A DNA stretch of 64,000 bases from Snuella sedimenti (GCF_016428595.1 NZ_JAELVQ010000002.1:352628-416627), one strand, 5' to 3'; shown: positions 53,411 to 61,865, counted from the first letter of the stretch. Numbers and translations are program-made. Notes: generated by a model from the letters alone, not told the origin.

Positions 53411-54358
53411 CTATTTATAATCCAATACCCTGTTGTTTGGATCTAGAGGTTTTTTTAATAAAATTCTACAGATTTGGTAATGTCCGTTTCTATAGCCGGT
53501 TATCAATAGGTTAACATCATTTGGCGACCAGGTAGGGAGAATATCCTCAACATCATTATAAGTGATTTGGATTTTGCGTTTAGCATCATTGCGCATAATA
53601 AATATTTCAGAATGCTGCATATCATCAACTTTAGCGGAGTAGGTTACCCTACGCCCATGAATGTTGGACCAATTGGGGAACTCACTATGATCTTTAAAGT
53701 AAGTCAGTCTATTTCTATCTTCGGTAATAATATTATAGGAATAGATAATGTTACTTTCTCCCTGTGTATTTTTATTTGAATAATAGATAACATTGTCACC
53801 TCTTGGCGAAAAATGTGGATATAAATTGACATGCTTGTTTGCTATTATCTTTTTTAATCGTTTACCCTTATTCGAACACATATAAATATCCACGATGTCA
53901 CTTTTGGTTTGATAACTAAAAATTACCTGTACACCGTTAGGGGCAAATCTGGCAAATGATTTATTTCCATCTAGGGCAATTGGAACTTTTTTTATTGAAT
54001 TTGTTTCCAGGTTGTAGGTGTAAATTTCAGTAACCCCATTTCTGTTAGATTCGAATATTACAATGTCTTTGTATGGATGCCATGTTGGTCGTCTATCATT
54101 AAAACTACTTTTAAACAAGGGCTTTTGATGGTTTCCCTTAATGTCCATTGTATAAATTTGCCAGCGACCGTCACGATTCGATTCAAAAACAATTTTTTTA
54201 CCACTTTTGTTATAACTAGCGTATCTGTTGTCTGCATTGGTGTGCGTTAGTTGTTCTTCTTTGTAACCTTTTTTTTCCTCTTCTTGAGAAAAAGTGTTAG
54301 CTATTGTTAATAGCATTATAAAGGGGATTGAAGATTTTATAAACGAGGTAATTGACAT
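53411..54358 (-). CDS. TolB-like beta-propeller protein, exported
   Basis: 315 residues. An N-terminal signal peptide (to about 'NTFSQEE', residue 25) precedes six PD40/WD40-like propeller blades with the repeated pattern 'xPxxSPxGxxIxFxSNRxGxxxIY': 'ASYNKSGKKIVFESNRDGRWQIYTMD', 'PTWHPYKDIVIFESNRNGVTEIYTYN', 'ARFAPNGVQVIFSYQT', 'PHFSPRGDNVIYYSNKNTQGESN', 'PNWSNIHGRRVTYSA' and 'PTWSPNDVNLLITGYRNGHYQI'. The blades match the TolB C-terminal domain but the TolB N-terminal domain is missing, so it is not the Tol-Pal TolB. Likely periplasmic and binds a partner protein or ligand. No operon partner on its strand. Confidence 0.85.
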   Translation of the reverse strand: MSITSFIKSSIPFIMLLTIANTFSQEEEKKGYKEEQLTHTNADNRYASYNKSGKKIVFESNRDGRWQIYTMDIKGNHQKPLFKSSFNDRRPTWHPYKDIVIFESNRNGVTEIYTYNLETNSIKKVPIALDGNKSFARFAPNGVQVIFSYQTKSDIVDIYMCSNKGKRLKKIIANKHVNLYPHFSPRGDNVIYYSNKNTQGESNIIYSYNIITEDRNRLTYFKDHSEFPNWSNIHGRRVTYSAKVDDMQHSEIFIMRNDAKRKIQITYNDVEDILPTWSPNDVNLLITGYRNGHYQICRILLKKPLDPNNRVLDYK

Positions 54359-54445
54359 TTAAAGTAATTAGGATATTGCTAATTTATAAAAATATAAATA
54401 GACATTAAAGTGGTTTGTAATGACTAAAAGCAATATTTCACTCAA

Positions 54446-54608
54446 TGAACTCATCTTGACTTTTTCCAATTGGTTAAAAAATTGCTCTTTTGAGCCTGCT
54501 TTTCGTCATTTTCTCATTCCGTAGCCCTGCTATGCAACTTAAAAATGCCTTCCATCAAGCTCAAAATAGCTAATTTTCACTTCAATCAAAAAAGTCAAGA
54601 TGAGTTCA
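54446..54608. repeat. 163-base imperfect palindromic element, copy B
   Basis: Ends form a perfect 20-base inverted repeat, TGAACTCATCTTGACTTTTT at 54446-54465 with its complement at 54589-54608. The interior 'GCTTTTCGTCATTTTCTCAT' and 'TAGCCCTGCTATGCAAC' aligns with that of copy A at 51042, although the terminal sequences differ. No coding capacity. It fills most of the gap between the TolB-like and MBOAT genes. Confidence 0.75.
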
Positions 54609-54687
54609 ATGGCTAAGATTTAATGTTTTGTTGGTTTATATAGATTTAAAGAGATTACTTGATTTCTAAAATTCCTTTAAGTCAAGA

Positions 54688-56103
54688 TTAAAATTGAAAA
54701 TAAATAAATTGTTCACCGCTACCTTGGGCAATCACAATAAGAAAAACCATGATACCCCAAAAAGCGCCTAATACCCAGGGTTTTGTTTTTAACGAAACGT
54801 CTTTCATGCTTGTATCTCTCATAACCCAATGGCATAAAAATAGGATGGCTATTAAAACACTCACTTTTACAATAGTAAAAGTATCCAGAATTTTTGCTCC
54901 TTCGGTTTGTGCATAAAACATGGATTTGATCATGTTCCAAGCTGTGTCAAACTTCCGAGATCTAAAAAACACCCAAGTAATGTTTACGCAACTAAACGTC
55001 AAAAATGCTAAGAGGATTCCATTCCATGCCGTTATTTTAAATGGCACATAGCGTTTTTGAAGTTTTTCCAATATTAAATAAATACCATGTAAGCCACCCC
55101 AAACAATAAAAGTCCAGGCAGCACCGTGCCATAAGCCTCCTAGCAGCATGGTAACCATTAACGCTACATACATTCTTATGATACCATGACGATTACCCCC
55201 AAGCGGTATATATAAATAATCTTTTAACCAAGAAGATAGTGATATATGCCATCTACTCCAAAGATCCGAAAACCCTAGAGAAGCATAAGGATACCTAAAA
55301 TTGTCGGGCAAAATAATACCAAGCATAAGTGCAATACCAATAGCGCAGGTTGAATAACCTGCAAAATCAAAAAATATTTGCCCCGAAAAAGCTATGGTGC
55401 CTATCCATGCATCCAAACCATGCAATAGTTTATCTGAACCAAAAACAGTATCTGCTGTTCCCGATAACAAAGTGTCAGCCAGTACTATTTTTTGAAATAA
55501 ACCAATTGTTAAAAGAAACACTCCCCAAATAAACTGGTTGGCGGTGGCTTTTTTTTCTTCATAAAATTGAGATATTAAATCTTTAGCCCTTACTATAGGC
55601 CCGGCAACTAATTGCGGAAAAAAGGTTACATATAGTGCAAAGTCTAGAAACGTTTTGGCGCGTTCTGTTTGTCTTTTGTACATATCTATAGTGTAAGACA
55701 TGGTTTGAAACGTGTAGAACGAAATTCCCATGGGTAAAATAATATCCATAGGTTTCGATTGATAACCATAACCATATGAATTAACAACTGTTGTGAAATT
55801 ATCCAATAGAAAATCGCGATATTTAAAGAAAGCCAGAAACCCCAGATTAACTACCATACTTAAAATGAGCCAAGCTTTTCTTTTACGTTCATTATCTTCT
55901 ATTGCCAATTTTTTTCCAGCTGTCCAGTCGACAAGCGTTGAAATCCAAAGTAAGATCACTAAGGGAGGGTTCCACATGCCATAAAAGACATAACTAGCCA
56001 ATAAAAGCATACGCTTTTTATTCGTCCAGCTAAACAACCTCGTGTAATAGAGAATTAATACTAAGATTAAAAAAAGTAAAAAACTTAATGAATTGAATAA
56101 CAT
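54688..56103 (-). CDS. MBOAT family O-acyltransferase
   Basis: 471 residues, multi-pass membrane protein of the AlgI/DltB group. Typical segments: 'YYTRLFSWTNKKRMLLLASYVFYGMWNPPLVILLWISTLVDW', 'ILPMGISFYTFQTMSYTIDMYK', 'YVTFFPQLVAGPIVRAKDLI', 'DLWSRWHISLSSWLKDYLYIPLGGNRHG' and 'LLGGLWHGAAWTFIVWGGLHGIYL' with the invariant catalytic His. MBOAT proteins pass acyl groups across the inner membrane to a partner that acetylates or acylates an extracytoplasmic polymer. The SGNH-like gene just upstream (2 bases between) is the probable partner. Acceptor polymer unknown; exopolysaccharide O-acetylation is likely. Confidence 0.93.
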   Translation of the reverse strand: MLFNSLSFLLFLILVLILYYTRLFSWTNKKRMLLLASYVFYGMWNPPLVILLWISTLVDWTAGKKLAIEDNERKRKAWLILSMVVNLGFLAFFKYRDFLLDNFTTVVNSYGYGYQSKPMDIILPMGISFYTFQTMSYTIDMYKRQTERAKTFLDFALYVTFFPQLVAGPIVRAKDLISQFYEEKKATANQFIWGVFLLTIGLFQKIVLADTLLSGTADTVFGSDKLLHGLDAWIGTIAFSGQIFFDFAGYSTCAIGIALMLGIILPDNFRYPYASLGFSDLWSRWHISLSSWLKDYLYIPLGGNRHGIIRMYVALMVTMLLGGLWHGAAWTFIVWGGLHGIYLILEKLQKRYVPFKITAWNGILLAFLTFSCVNITWVFFRSRKFDTAWNMIKSMFYAQTEGAKILDTFTIVKVSVLIAILFLCHWVMRDTSMKDVSLKTKPWVLGAFWGIMVFLIVIAQGSGEQFIYFQF

Positions 56104-56105
56104 AC

Positions 56106-57143
56106 TTAATTGGATTTAGAATTAGAGACAATACCTTCGTTAAGCATGATTTTAGCTAGCTCGCTAGTGAAATATTGAGCATCTTTAGCAGATAAATGGG
56201 ACTCTTCAGGACATTTTAAATGTTTAAATTGTTCAAGATCTTCATAGTGATAGGCTTTAACATTTGCTTGACTTACCAGTTCATCCCAGAAATCGGTTTT
56301 GGGTAAGCCCATATTTTCCCCCATTCTTACCCCGCCACTTGAAGGGCATCTAACTAACACAACGGTACCATTTTTTTCTTTAAAGCGTTTTAAATCTTTC
56401 ATGAAAAACGACATAGTTGATTTTTTATCAGGAGGAGGCGATCCTTTTCCAAAAAAATGCCACACTTTAATAATACTATTGGCAAACGCTGTATCTGTAA
56501 CAGTGCGTTCCATCATTTTAATATTTCTAGGGATGGATACATCTCCAAAATTATAAAAAGGAGGCATTATGGGGTCAGTGCTTCTTTGTCCAATCTGTAT
56601 CCCTTTTAGTAATGATTTTAGGTCGATATCATCCGACCACTCTTCTTCATCGGCAGACATTAAGACAAGTTTTTTTTGTAAGGGAACAGACAATTGATAG
56701 TTTAGGCGTTGTGCATAGGTTCTGTTTTTATAAAAATCTACTTTGGATTGTGGTCTTTTCCATGGAGAGGCTTCAGGATAGGTAGTAGAAAAGAACAACC
56801 CTGGTGTTACTCCTATTATAACAGTGCCATTAAAGCTTGTATTATTTACAATGTCGTGAAAGGTTGGTAATGGGGACGAACCTGTTGAAGCCAATTGGAG
56901 GGGCTGTTTTCCAGTTAATTTTTCCCATTCATTAATCTGAATGTCAAAGTAGGCTCTCGATGATCCTAGGATAATAACATCTTCTTTTGTGGCATCTTCA
57001 ACTTTTGATCTTGTTATGGCCCAAAGTGCTTTTTCGTCATTAAGTGTAGGATAATAGCCTTGTGAACGCCAATAGAGTTCCCAAGAGGTTATACTAATTA
57101 TACTTAGTGCAGCAGCAATAAGTAAAGATTGTTTTAGTTGCAT
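56106..57143 (-). CDS. SGNH-like membrane-anchored partner of MBOAT (AlgJ/AlgX/DltD-like)
   Basis: 345 residues from ATG 57143 (MQLKQSLLIAAALSII), which starts a membrane anchor; the frame is open to a TTG at 57179, considered less likely. After the anchor comes 'DVIILGSSRAYFDIQINEW' with a Gly-Ser-Ser box like the catalytic Ser of SGNH hydrolases, 'TVVLVRCPSSGGVRMGENM', and near the end 'CPEESHLSAKDAQYFTSELA', a His block comparable to the DxxH motif. Size and pairing with an MBOAT gene two bases downstream match two-gene O-acetylation modules. It would take the acyl group in the periplasm and transfer it to a sugar. No close family was recognised with certainty. Confidence 0.75.
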   Translation of the reverse strand: MQLKQSLLIAAALSIISITSWELYWRSQGYYPTLNDEKALWAITRSKVEDATKEDVIILGSSRAYFDIQINEWEKLTGKQPLQLASTGSSPLPTFHDIVNNTSFNGTVIIGVTPGLFFSTTYPEASPWKRPQSKVDFYKNRTYAQRLNYQLSVPLQKKLVLMSADEEEWSDDIDLKSLLKGIQIGQRSTDPIMPPFYNFGDVSIPRNIKMMERTVTDTAFANSIIKVWHFFGKGSPPPDKKSTMSFFMKDLKRFKEKNGTVVLVRCPSSGGVRMGENMGLPKTDFWDELVSQANVKAYHYEDLEQFKHLKCPEESHLSAKDAQYFTSELAKIMLNEGIVSNSKSN

Positions 57144-57610
57144 GTTGGTTATTTTGGTTAGTATATAGTAAAAGGTCAATAGTCTTATTGTTTATTTGAA
57201 ACTAGTTCAATAATAAGGAATGCAGTTAGAGTGGTATATGGTCTGAGAATAAAAACTTCTGTTAAGTGTATTTGATTGACTGGGTAATCCAGAAGTTATA
57301 TATGTCATATCTTGTCTTTTGGTAGTATTACAATTTTAAAACAAGATTTAGGGATTAGGTTTGTGAATTTAGAAAAAAACTGACAGTTAAGCAAATAATA
57401 TTTTAAAAGTTAAAAGGCATTATTTTATACAAAAAAGTCCAGCAAATACATGCTGAACTTTTTGAAGTGCTTTAAACTTTTTTGATTGAAGCGAAAATTT
57501 ATGGGTTTGTGACCAGATAAAAAGACAAAATATGGGTGCAAACTGGCAATTTTTTAGCCAATTTGTAAAAGTTTAAATCACTTCTTTTAACTAAGATTTA
57601 ATACAATAGG
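57144..57610. other. Intergenic region with a terminator
   Basis: 467 bases containing the promoter side of the SGNH/MBOAT unit and the downstream region of lysA. Apart from the hairpin at 57432-57463 I see no gene or repeat. Confidence 0.5.
57432..57463 (-). terminator. Intrinsic terminator downstream of lysA
   Basis: A 13-base stem (57432-57444 with 57451-57463, one G-U), six-base loop; on the minus strand a run of T follows. It lies about 150 bases beyond the lysA stop and before the SGNH gene's promoter region. Confidence 0.65.
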
Positions 57611-58849
57611 CTATTTGGATAAAACAGCTTCTTTTTTCGAATTACTGAAATCAACTTCTATTTGATTTTTTATAATATCATCGAAGGTTTCCCTTTTTCT
57701 TATTAAATGAGCAGCGCCATTATACCATAATACTTCTGCAGGGCGAAATCTGGAGTTATAATTGCTGGCCATTGAAAAACAGTATGCACCAGCATTTTTA
57801 AAGCATAAAACATCACCCTCTGTTATTTCATTAATGCGGCGGTTATTACCAAAAGTATCCGTTTCGCATATATAGCCTACAACGGTATAGAAACGCTCTT
57901 TTCCTTTGGGGTTGGAAATGTTTATTATATCGTGATGCGAGCCATAGAACATAGGCCTTATTAAATGGTTAAATCCAGAATCGACCTGTGCAAATACGGT
58001 TGAGGTTGTTTGTTTTACTGCATTCACCTGTGTTAAGAAGCTGCCTGCTTCACTAACTAAAAACTTACCAGGTTCGAAGGCTAGTGTTAAGTCTTTTCCG
58101 TATTCCTTACAAAAGGCATTGAACTTTGCAGTTAATTTTTTTCCTAGCTCTTCAATATTGGTTTCTATATCTCCCGCCTTATAAGGCACTTTAAAACCGG
58201 AGCCAAAATCGATAAATTCAAGATTTTTAAATGACCTTGCTGTTTCAAATAGAATTTCACTAGCATATAAAAATACATCAATGTCCAAGATATCACTGCC
58301 TGTATGCATGTGTATACCATTAATAGTCATTTTTGTGTTTTCTATAATTCGTAACAAATGCGGAATTTGATGGATGGAAATACCAAACTTAGAGTCGATA
58401 TGTCCTACAGAAATTTTACTGTTACCCCCGGCCATAATGTGCGGATTAATCCTAATACATACTGGAATGTCAGGGTGCTTCGTTCCAAATTGTTCTAATA
58501 TGGATAGGTTGTCAATATTTATTTGAACACCTAATTTAGCAGCCGTTTCAATTTCGTCCAACGATACACCATTGGGTGTAAAAATGATCTGTTCAGGTAA
58601 AAATCCGGCAGCCAATCCAAGATTGATCTCTTGAATAGAAACAGTATCTATACCAGATCCCAATGTATTAAGGAATTTTAATATAGATATATTAGACAAA
58701 GCCTTTACTGCATAATTGATTTTTAAGGTGTTAACACCTTTAAAAGCATTGGTTAGCCGTTTGTATTGAGCAGCTATTTTCTCGGCATCATACACATAAA
58801 CAGGGCTTCCATAATCTTGTGCTATCTTAAGCAATTGATCATTAGTCAT
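57611..58849 (-). CDS. lysA: Diaminopimelate decarboxylase
   Basis: 412 residues from ATG 58849; the open frame extends 19 codons further into the promoter region, which is rejected. A PLP-dependent alanine-racemase-fold decarboxylase that makes L-lysine from meso-diaminopimelate. The PLP lysine is Lys49 in 'KINYAVKALSN'; the barrel has 'SIQEINLGLAAGF', 'GIHMHTGSDI', 'FIDFGSGFKVPY', 'FEPGKFLVSEAG', 'VDSGFNHLIRPMFYGSHHDI' and 'VGYICETDTFGNNRRI' with the substrate-binding Cys-Glu, and 'GAYCFSMASNYNSRFRPAEVLW' at the end. All key residues are present. Monocistronic. Confidence 0.96.
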   Translation of the reverse strand: MTNDQLLKIAQDYGSPVYVYDAEKIAAQYKRLTNAFKGVNTLKINYAVKALSNISILKFLNTLGSGIDTVSIQEINLGLAAGFLPEQIIFTPNGVSLDEIETAAKLGVQINIDNLSILEQFGTKHPDIPVCIRINPHIMAGGNSKISVGHIDSKFGISIHQIPHLLRIIENTKMTINGIHMHTGSDILDIDVFLYASEILFETARSFKNLEFIDFGSGFKVPYKAGDIETNIEELGKKLTAKFNAFCKEYGKDLTLAFEPGKFLVSEAGSFLTQVNAVKQTTSTVFAQVDSGFNHLIRPMFYGSHHDIINISNPKGKERFYTVVGYICETDTFGNNRRINEITEGDVLCFKNAGAYCFSMASNYNSRFRPAEVLWYNGAAHLIRKRETFDDIIKNQIEVDFSNSKKEAVLSK

Positions 58850-58865
58850 ATGTTCTATTTTTGTG

Positions 58866-58873
58866 CAAAGATA
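58866..58873 (-). promoter_or_regulatory. Promoter -7 element for lysA
   Basis: On the minus strand TATCTTTG, a perfect TAnnTTTG, 16 bases upstream of the ATG at 58849. It implies a very short leader and supports the shorter lysA start. Confidence 0.45.
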
Positions 58874-59015
58874 TTTCTTTAGCTTTAATAAAAAATAAAT
58901 AAACAAAATTTATACAAATTAAACATTTTGTTAAATATATAACAATTGAATTTTTTACAAAAGTGTCAGATACGGATTCTTATATAAAATATTAGTGTAA
59001 TTAATGGCTATTATT

Positions 59016-59023
59016 TACATTTG
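59016..59023 (+). promoter_or_regulatory. Promoter -7 element for sucC
   Basis: TACATTTG fits TAnnTTTG; the predicted start of transcription is near 59030, about 19 bases before the sucC ATG. No canonical -33 TTG. Confidence 0.5.
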
Positions 59024-59048
59024 CCTTTCTTAAACGATTAAGCAAATT

Positions 59049-60239
59049 ATGAATTTACACGAATATCAAGGTAAAGAAATATTAAGTAGTTTTGGAGTAC
59101 GTATCCAACGTGGTATTGTTGCTCAAAATGTACAGGAAGCAGTAGCAGCTGCTAAACAATTGACAGAAGAAACAGGAACTGGTTGGCATGTTATTAAAGC
59201 TCAGATTCATGCTGGTGGACGTGGAAAAGGCGGCGGTGTTAAGCTTGCTAAGAACCTTCAAGAAGTTGAGGATATTGCAGGTCAAATAATAGGAATGAAC
59301 TTAATCACACCACAAACATCTGCAACAGGTAAAAAAGTACATCAGGTTTTGGTTGCTGAGGATGTTTATTATCCAGGAGATAGTGAGACGAGTGAGTTTT
59401 ATGTGTCTGTACTTTTAAATAGAGCAACTGGACGCAATATGATTATGTATTCTACCGAAGGTGGTATGGATATTGAAACGGTTGCTGAAGAAACCCCCCA
59501 TTTAATATTTACTGAAGAAATTGATCCAGCTGTTGGGATTATGCCGTTTCAAGCTAGACGTGTTGCTTTTAATCTTGGGTTATCGGGTACGGCTTTTAAA
59601 GAAATGACAAAGTTTGTTACCAGTCTTTATACAGCGTATGTGAAATCGGATGCCTCCTTATTTGAGATCAATCCGGTTTTAAAAACGAGTGATGATAAAA
59701 TAATGGCTGTTGATGCTAAGGTGACTATTGATGATAATGCACTTTACAGACATAAAGATTATTTGGAGCTAAGAGATATTCGAGAAGAAAGTGCTATTGA
59801 AGTAGAAGCGGGAGAGAAAGGCTTAAATTATGTAGATCTTGACGGAAATGTTGGGTGTATGGTTAACGGTGCAGGATTAGCAATGGCAACTATGGATTTA
59901 ATAAAGCAAGCTGGAGGTGAGCCAGCAAACTTCTTGGATGTAGGAGGAACAGCTGATGCAGCACGTGTAGAAGCAGCTTTTAAAATCATTTTAAAAGATC
60001 CCGCTGTTAAGGCTATTTTAATCAATATTTTTGGTGGGATTGTACGTTGTGACCGCGTAGCACAAGGGGTTATCGATGCTTACAAGAATATGGGGAATAT
60101 TAACGTTCCTATTATTGTACGTTTACAAGGTACCAATGCCGATATCGCCAAAGAGTTAATAGATAATTCTGGATTGGATGTCTTGAGTGCCACCGAATTT
60201 CAAGAAGCAGCAGATAAAGTACAACAGGTGTTAGCTTAA
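59049..60239 (+). CDS. sucC: Succinate--CoA ligase (ADP-forming) subunit beta
   Basis: 396 residues. N-terminal ATP-grasp domain begins 'MNLHEYQGKEILSSFGVRI', with 'VIKAQIHAGGRGKGGGVKLA', 'VLVAEDVYYPGDSETSEFYVSVLLNR', 'FEINPVLKT' and 'AVDAKVTIDDNALYRH'. The CoA-ligase domain has 'NGAGLAMATMDLIKQAGGEPANFLDVGGTA', 'ILINIFGGIVRCDRVAQGVI' and 'VPIIVRLQGTNADIAKELI'. It forms succinate and ATP from succinyl-CoA in the TCA cycle together with SucD. sucD is not next to it, which I understand is usual in this family. Strong terminator after the gene. Confidence 0.97.
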   Translation: MNLHEYQGKEILSSFGVRIQRGIVAQNVQEAVAAAKQLTEETGTGWHVIKAQIHAGGRGKGGGVKLAKNLQEVEDIAGQIIGMNLITPQTSATGKKVHQVLVAEDVYYPGDSETSEFYVSVLLNRATGRNMIMYSTEGGMDIETVAEETPHLIFTEEIDPAVGIMPFQARRVAFNLGLSGTAFKEMTKFVTSLYTAYVKSDASLFEINPVLKTSDDKIMAVDAKVTIDDNALYRHKDYLELRDIREESAIEVEAGEKGLNYVDLDGNVGCMVNGAGLAMATMDLIKQAGGEPANFLDVGGTADAARVEAAFKIILKDPAVKAILINIFGGIVRCDRVAQGVIDAYKNMGNINVPIIVRLQGTNADIAKELIDNSGLDVLSATEFQEAADKVQQVLA

Positions 60240-60285
60240 GCTTAACATGTTGTAATTTTTCTTAATTATAAGATATAGTTTTGTT

Positions 60286-60315
60286 AAGAGTAGTGTAATG
60301 CACTACTCTTTTTTA
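60286..60315 (+). terminator. Intrinsic terminator of sucC
   Basis: Perfect ten-base stem AAGAGTAGTG / CACTACTCTT (60286-60295 and 60301-60310), five-base loop, followed by T run. Confidence 0.9.
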
Positions 60316-60320
60316 TTGTA

Positions 60321-60328
60321 TAGTTTTG
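60321..60328 (+). promoter_or_regulatory. Promoter -7 element for the 60377 gene
   Basis: TAGTTTTG matches TAnnTTTG and directly follows the sucC terminator; start of transcription near 60335, leader of about 42 bases. Confidence 0.45.
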
Positions 60329-60376
60329 AATTGAAATTTAATAGGAATTATTAAAACAACAATAAAAACAAAAACT

Positions 60377-60721
60377 ATGAAAACAATTAAATTAGTATCA
60401 GTACTGGCAATTTTAGTATGTGCAAATATGGGTTTTGCTCATACCGATCCTAAAAAGGAAAAACCAAAGTCGGAGAGCATATCCAATGAAATACAAAGCC
60501 TTTTGGGCCGATCAAGCTTGGTAGTTGAAGAAGATGTGTTAGCCAAAGTTTATTTTACAATAAACTTAAAAAACGAGATAGTCGTTTTAACTGTAGATTC
60601 CGATTCATTTGCATTGGAAGCATTCATCAAGTCAAACTTGAATTATAGTAAAATAAAAACAAAAGGAATAAAACAAGGGAAACGGTATGTTATACCCGTT
60701 AAGTTAGAAGCACATAAATAG
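60377..60721 (+). CDS. Small exported protein of unknown function
   Basis: 114 residues with a signal peptide ending at 'NMGFAHTD' (about residue 22). The mature part is Lys-rich at first ('DPKKEKPKSESISNEIQSLLG') and then has a short alternating strand-helix pattern: 'VLAKVYFTINLKNEIVVLTVDSDSFALEAFIKSNLNYSKIKTKG' and 'KRYVIPVKLE'. This shape resembles the TonB C-terminal fold in miniature ('vxFxinxxgeivxlxv...xxaxxxxlxxxk...g..yxxpvxfe'), and similar small proteins are common in flavobacteria. No firm family. Own promoter and terminator. Confidence 0.6.
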   Translation: MKTIKLVSVLAILVCANMGFAHTDPKKEKPKSESISNEIQSLLGRSSLVVEEDVLAKVYFTINLKNEIVVLTVDSDSFALEAFIKSNLNYSKIKTKGIKQGKRYVIPVKLEAHK

Positions 60722-60746
60722 CGCATTAAATAACAACGTACAACCT

Positions 60747-60781
60747 AGCTCTTAAATAATTAATTTATTTAGGGGCTTTTT
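60747..60781 (+). terminator. Terminator of the 60377 gene, overlapping the DUF1456 gene end
   Basis: AGCTCTTAAAT (60747-60757) pairs with ATTTAGGGGCT (60767-60777), several G-U pairs, then eight or more T. The stop codon of the convergent minus-strand DUF1456 gene (60765-60767) lies at the base of the loop. Confidence 0.75.
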
Positions 60782-61013
60782 TTTCTCCTTTGGGTGGCAT
60801 TGGCCCCCGAAGGTGAATAACTAAACCATTTAAGAAATTACGTAAAATTTGATCACCACATTCTACATATTTTGGATGATCTTCTCGTCTAAAAAAAGCG
60901 CCCAATTCGCTTTTAGAAACTCTAAAGTCTACAAGGGCTAAAATTTTTATTATATCGTCATCACGTAGCTTTAAGGCCACTCGAAGTTTCTTTAAAATAT
61001 CATTATTGGTCAT
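60765..61013 (-). CDS. DUF1456 (YehS-like) protein, single-repeat form
   Basis: 82 residues. Sequence 'TNNDILKKLRVALKLRDDDIIKILALVDFRVSKSELGAFFRREDHPKYVECGDQILRNFLNGLVIHLRG' matches one DUF1456 repeat as in E. coli YehS, which has two copies in about 156 residues. Conserved Asn-Asp-Ile, Leu-x-Arg/Lys-Glu-Asp and 'FLNGLI' are kept. This copy has only one repeat plus a short Pro/Lys tail. The family's function is unknown. Its stop is inside the terminator of the convergent gene. Confidence 0.8.
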   Translation of the reverse strand: MTNNDILKKLRVALKLRDDDIIKILALVDFRVSKSELGAFFRREDHPKYVECGDQILRNFLNGLVIHLRGPMPPKGEKKAPK

Positions 61014-61381
61014 AAGCTTAATTTAAGGGAACAATATATTATTTTTTGCATAAATAATTAATAAAATACGCTTTTGCTAGCGTTTTTATAGTTTTTGCAA
61101 AATTAACTTAAAAGTATTTTCAAATTAGCATTGGTTTACAATTAATTTGTGTTTTTTAATTAATTGAAAATCAACATATTAAATAATTGTTTTTATTGGG
61201 GATTAGCGAGCAATATTATGCTTGTTTTGTCTAAATATCGATTTTTTTTTCTTCTTAATGAGATAAAGTCAATAAAATATACGATAAAATACGGGTTGGT
61301 TTTCGATAAGAGACAATATATATACGATTAATAAAGTACAGTTATGCGTATCTTTATAGTATAATTAATTAATCCTTCCTA
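61014..61381. other. Intergenic region
   Basis: 368 AT-rich bases with both promoters of the divergent DUF1456 and TerB-like genes. 'TACGATAAAATAC' at 61280-61292 differs by one base from 'TACGATGAAATAC' in the motif at 19095. Nothing else recognised. Confidence 0.4.
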
Positions 61382-61786
61382 ATGATGATTAATAGGGTAG
61401 AAAAATTAAGTCTTCTATCAGAAATGATAGCATTTGCTAAATATGATAAGGACATAAATAATGTTGAATACAATTTTTTGTTGGGAGTAGCAAAACAGTT
61501 GGAAATTAGTCGTTCTGATTTTGATTATTTAATAGAACACCCCGTAACCTATACGCATTTAAAATCACATAGTGAGCGTATTGTACAGTTTCACCGATTG
61601 GTATTATTGTTGAATATAGACAGCGAAAGTAGTTCTTCAGGTGTTATTAAGTTATACAATTTTGGTTTGCGAATGGGGTTAAGTCATGAGTCTATTACTA
61701 AGGTGTTATACTTAATGGAAAGTTTTCCAAATAAGATAGTACCACCAGATGTGTTGATTGATATTTTTAAAACGCAGTATAATTAA
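61382..61786 (+). CDS. TerB-like helical protein
   Basis: 134 residues, all-helical, no signal peptide. 'VEKLSLLSEMIAFAKYDKDINNVEYNFLLGVAKQLEISRSDFDYLI' has the TerB/tellurite-resistance fold pattern: an initial helix, an acidic 'D.....E..FL..VA..L.I...D' stretch and further helices. Functions of small TerB-like proteins are unclear; the name does not imply tellurite resistance. In databases such neighbours of uvrB have sometimes been called 'excinuclease subunit B' in error, judging from memory. It converges on uvrB with a perfect palindrome between them. Confidence 0.6.
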   Translation: MMINRVEKLSLLSEMIAFAKYDKDINNVEYNFLLGVAKQLEISRSDFDYLIEHPVTYTHLKSHSERIVQFHRLVLLLNIDSESSSSGVIKLYNFGLRMGLSHESITKVLYLMESFPNKIVPPDVLIDIFKTQYN

Positions 61787-61833
61787 TAATAAATTCTGCT
61801 AAGTTTAATTATAGTGTTTGTTTTTAAAAATTG

Positions 61834-61865
61834 GAAAAGCTAAAAGTTTAAACTTTTAGCTTTTC
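61834..61865. terminator. Perfect 32-base palindrome, bidirectional terminator for uvrB and the TerB-like gene
   Basis: GAAAAGCTAAAAGTTT (61834-61849) is directly followed by its exact complement (61850-61865). The uvrB stop codon (61848-61850) sits at the centre of symmetry. The minus strand continues into a T-rich stretch, and the plus strand also has T. It can work as a terminator in both directions. Confidence 0.75.

Noticed and set aside
57144..57179. TTG start for the SGNH-like gene
   Set aside because: The ATG at 57143 directly opens the membrane anchor.
58850..58906. Longer start for lysA
   Set aside because: It overlaps a perfect -7 element on the same strand; the LysA homology begins at ATG 58849.
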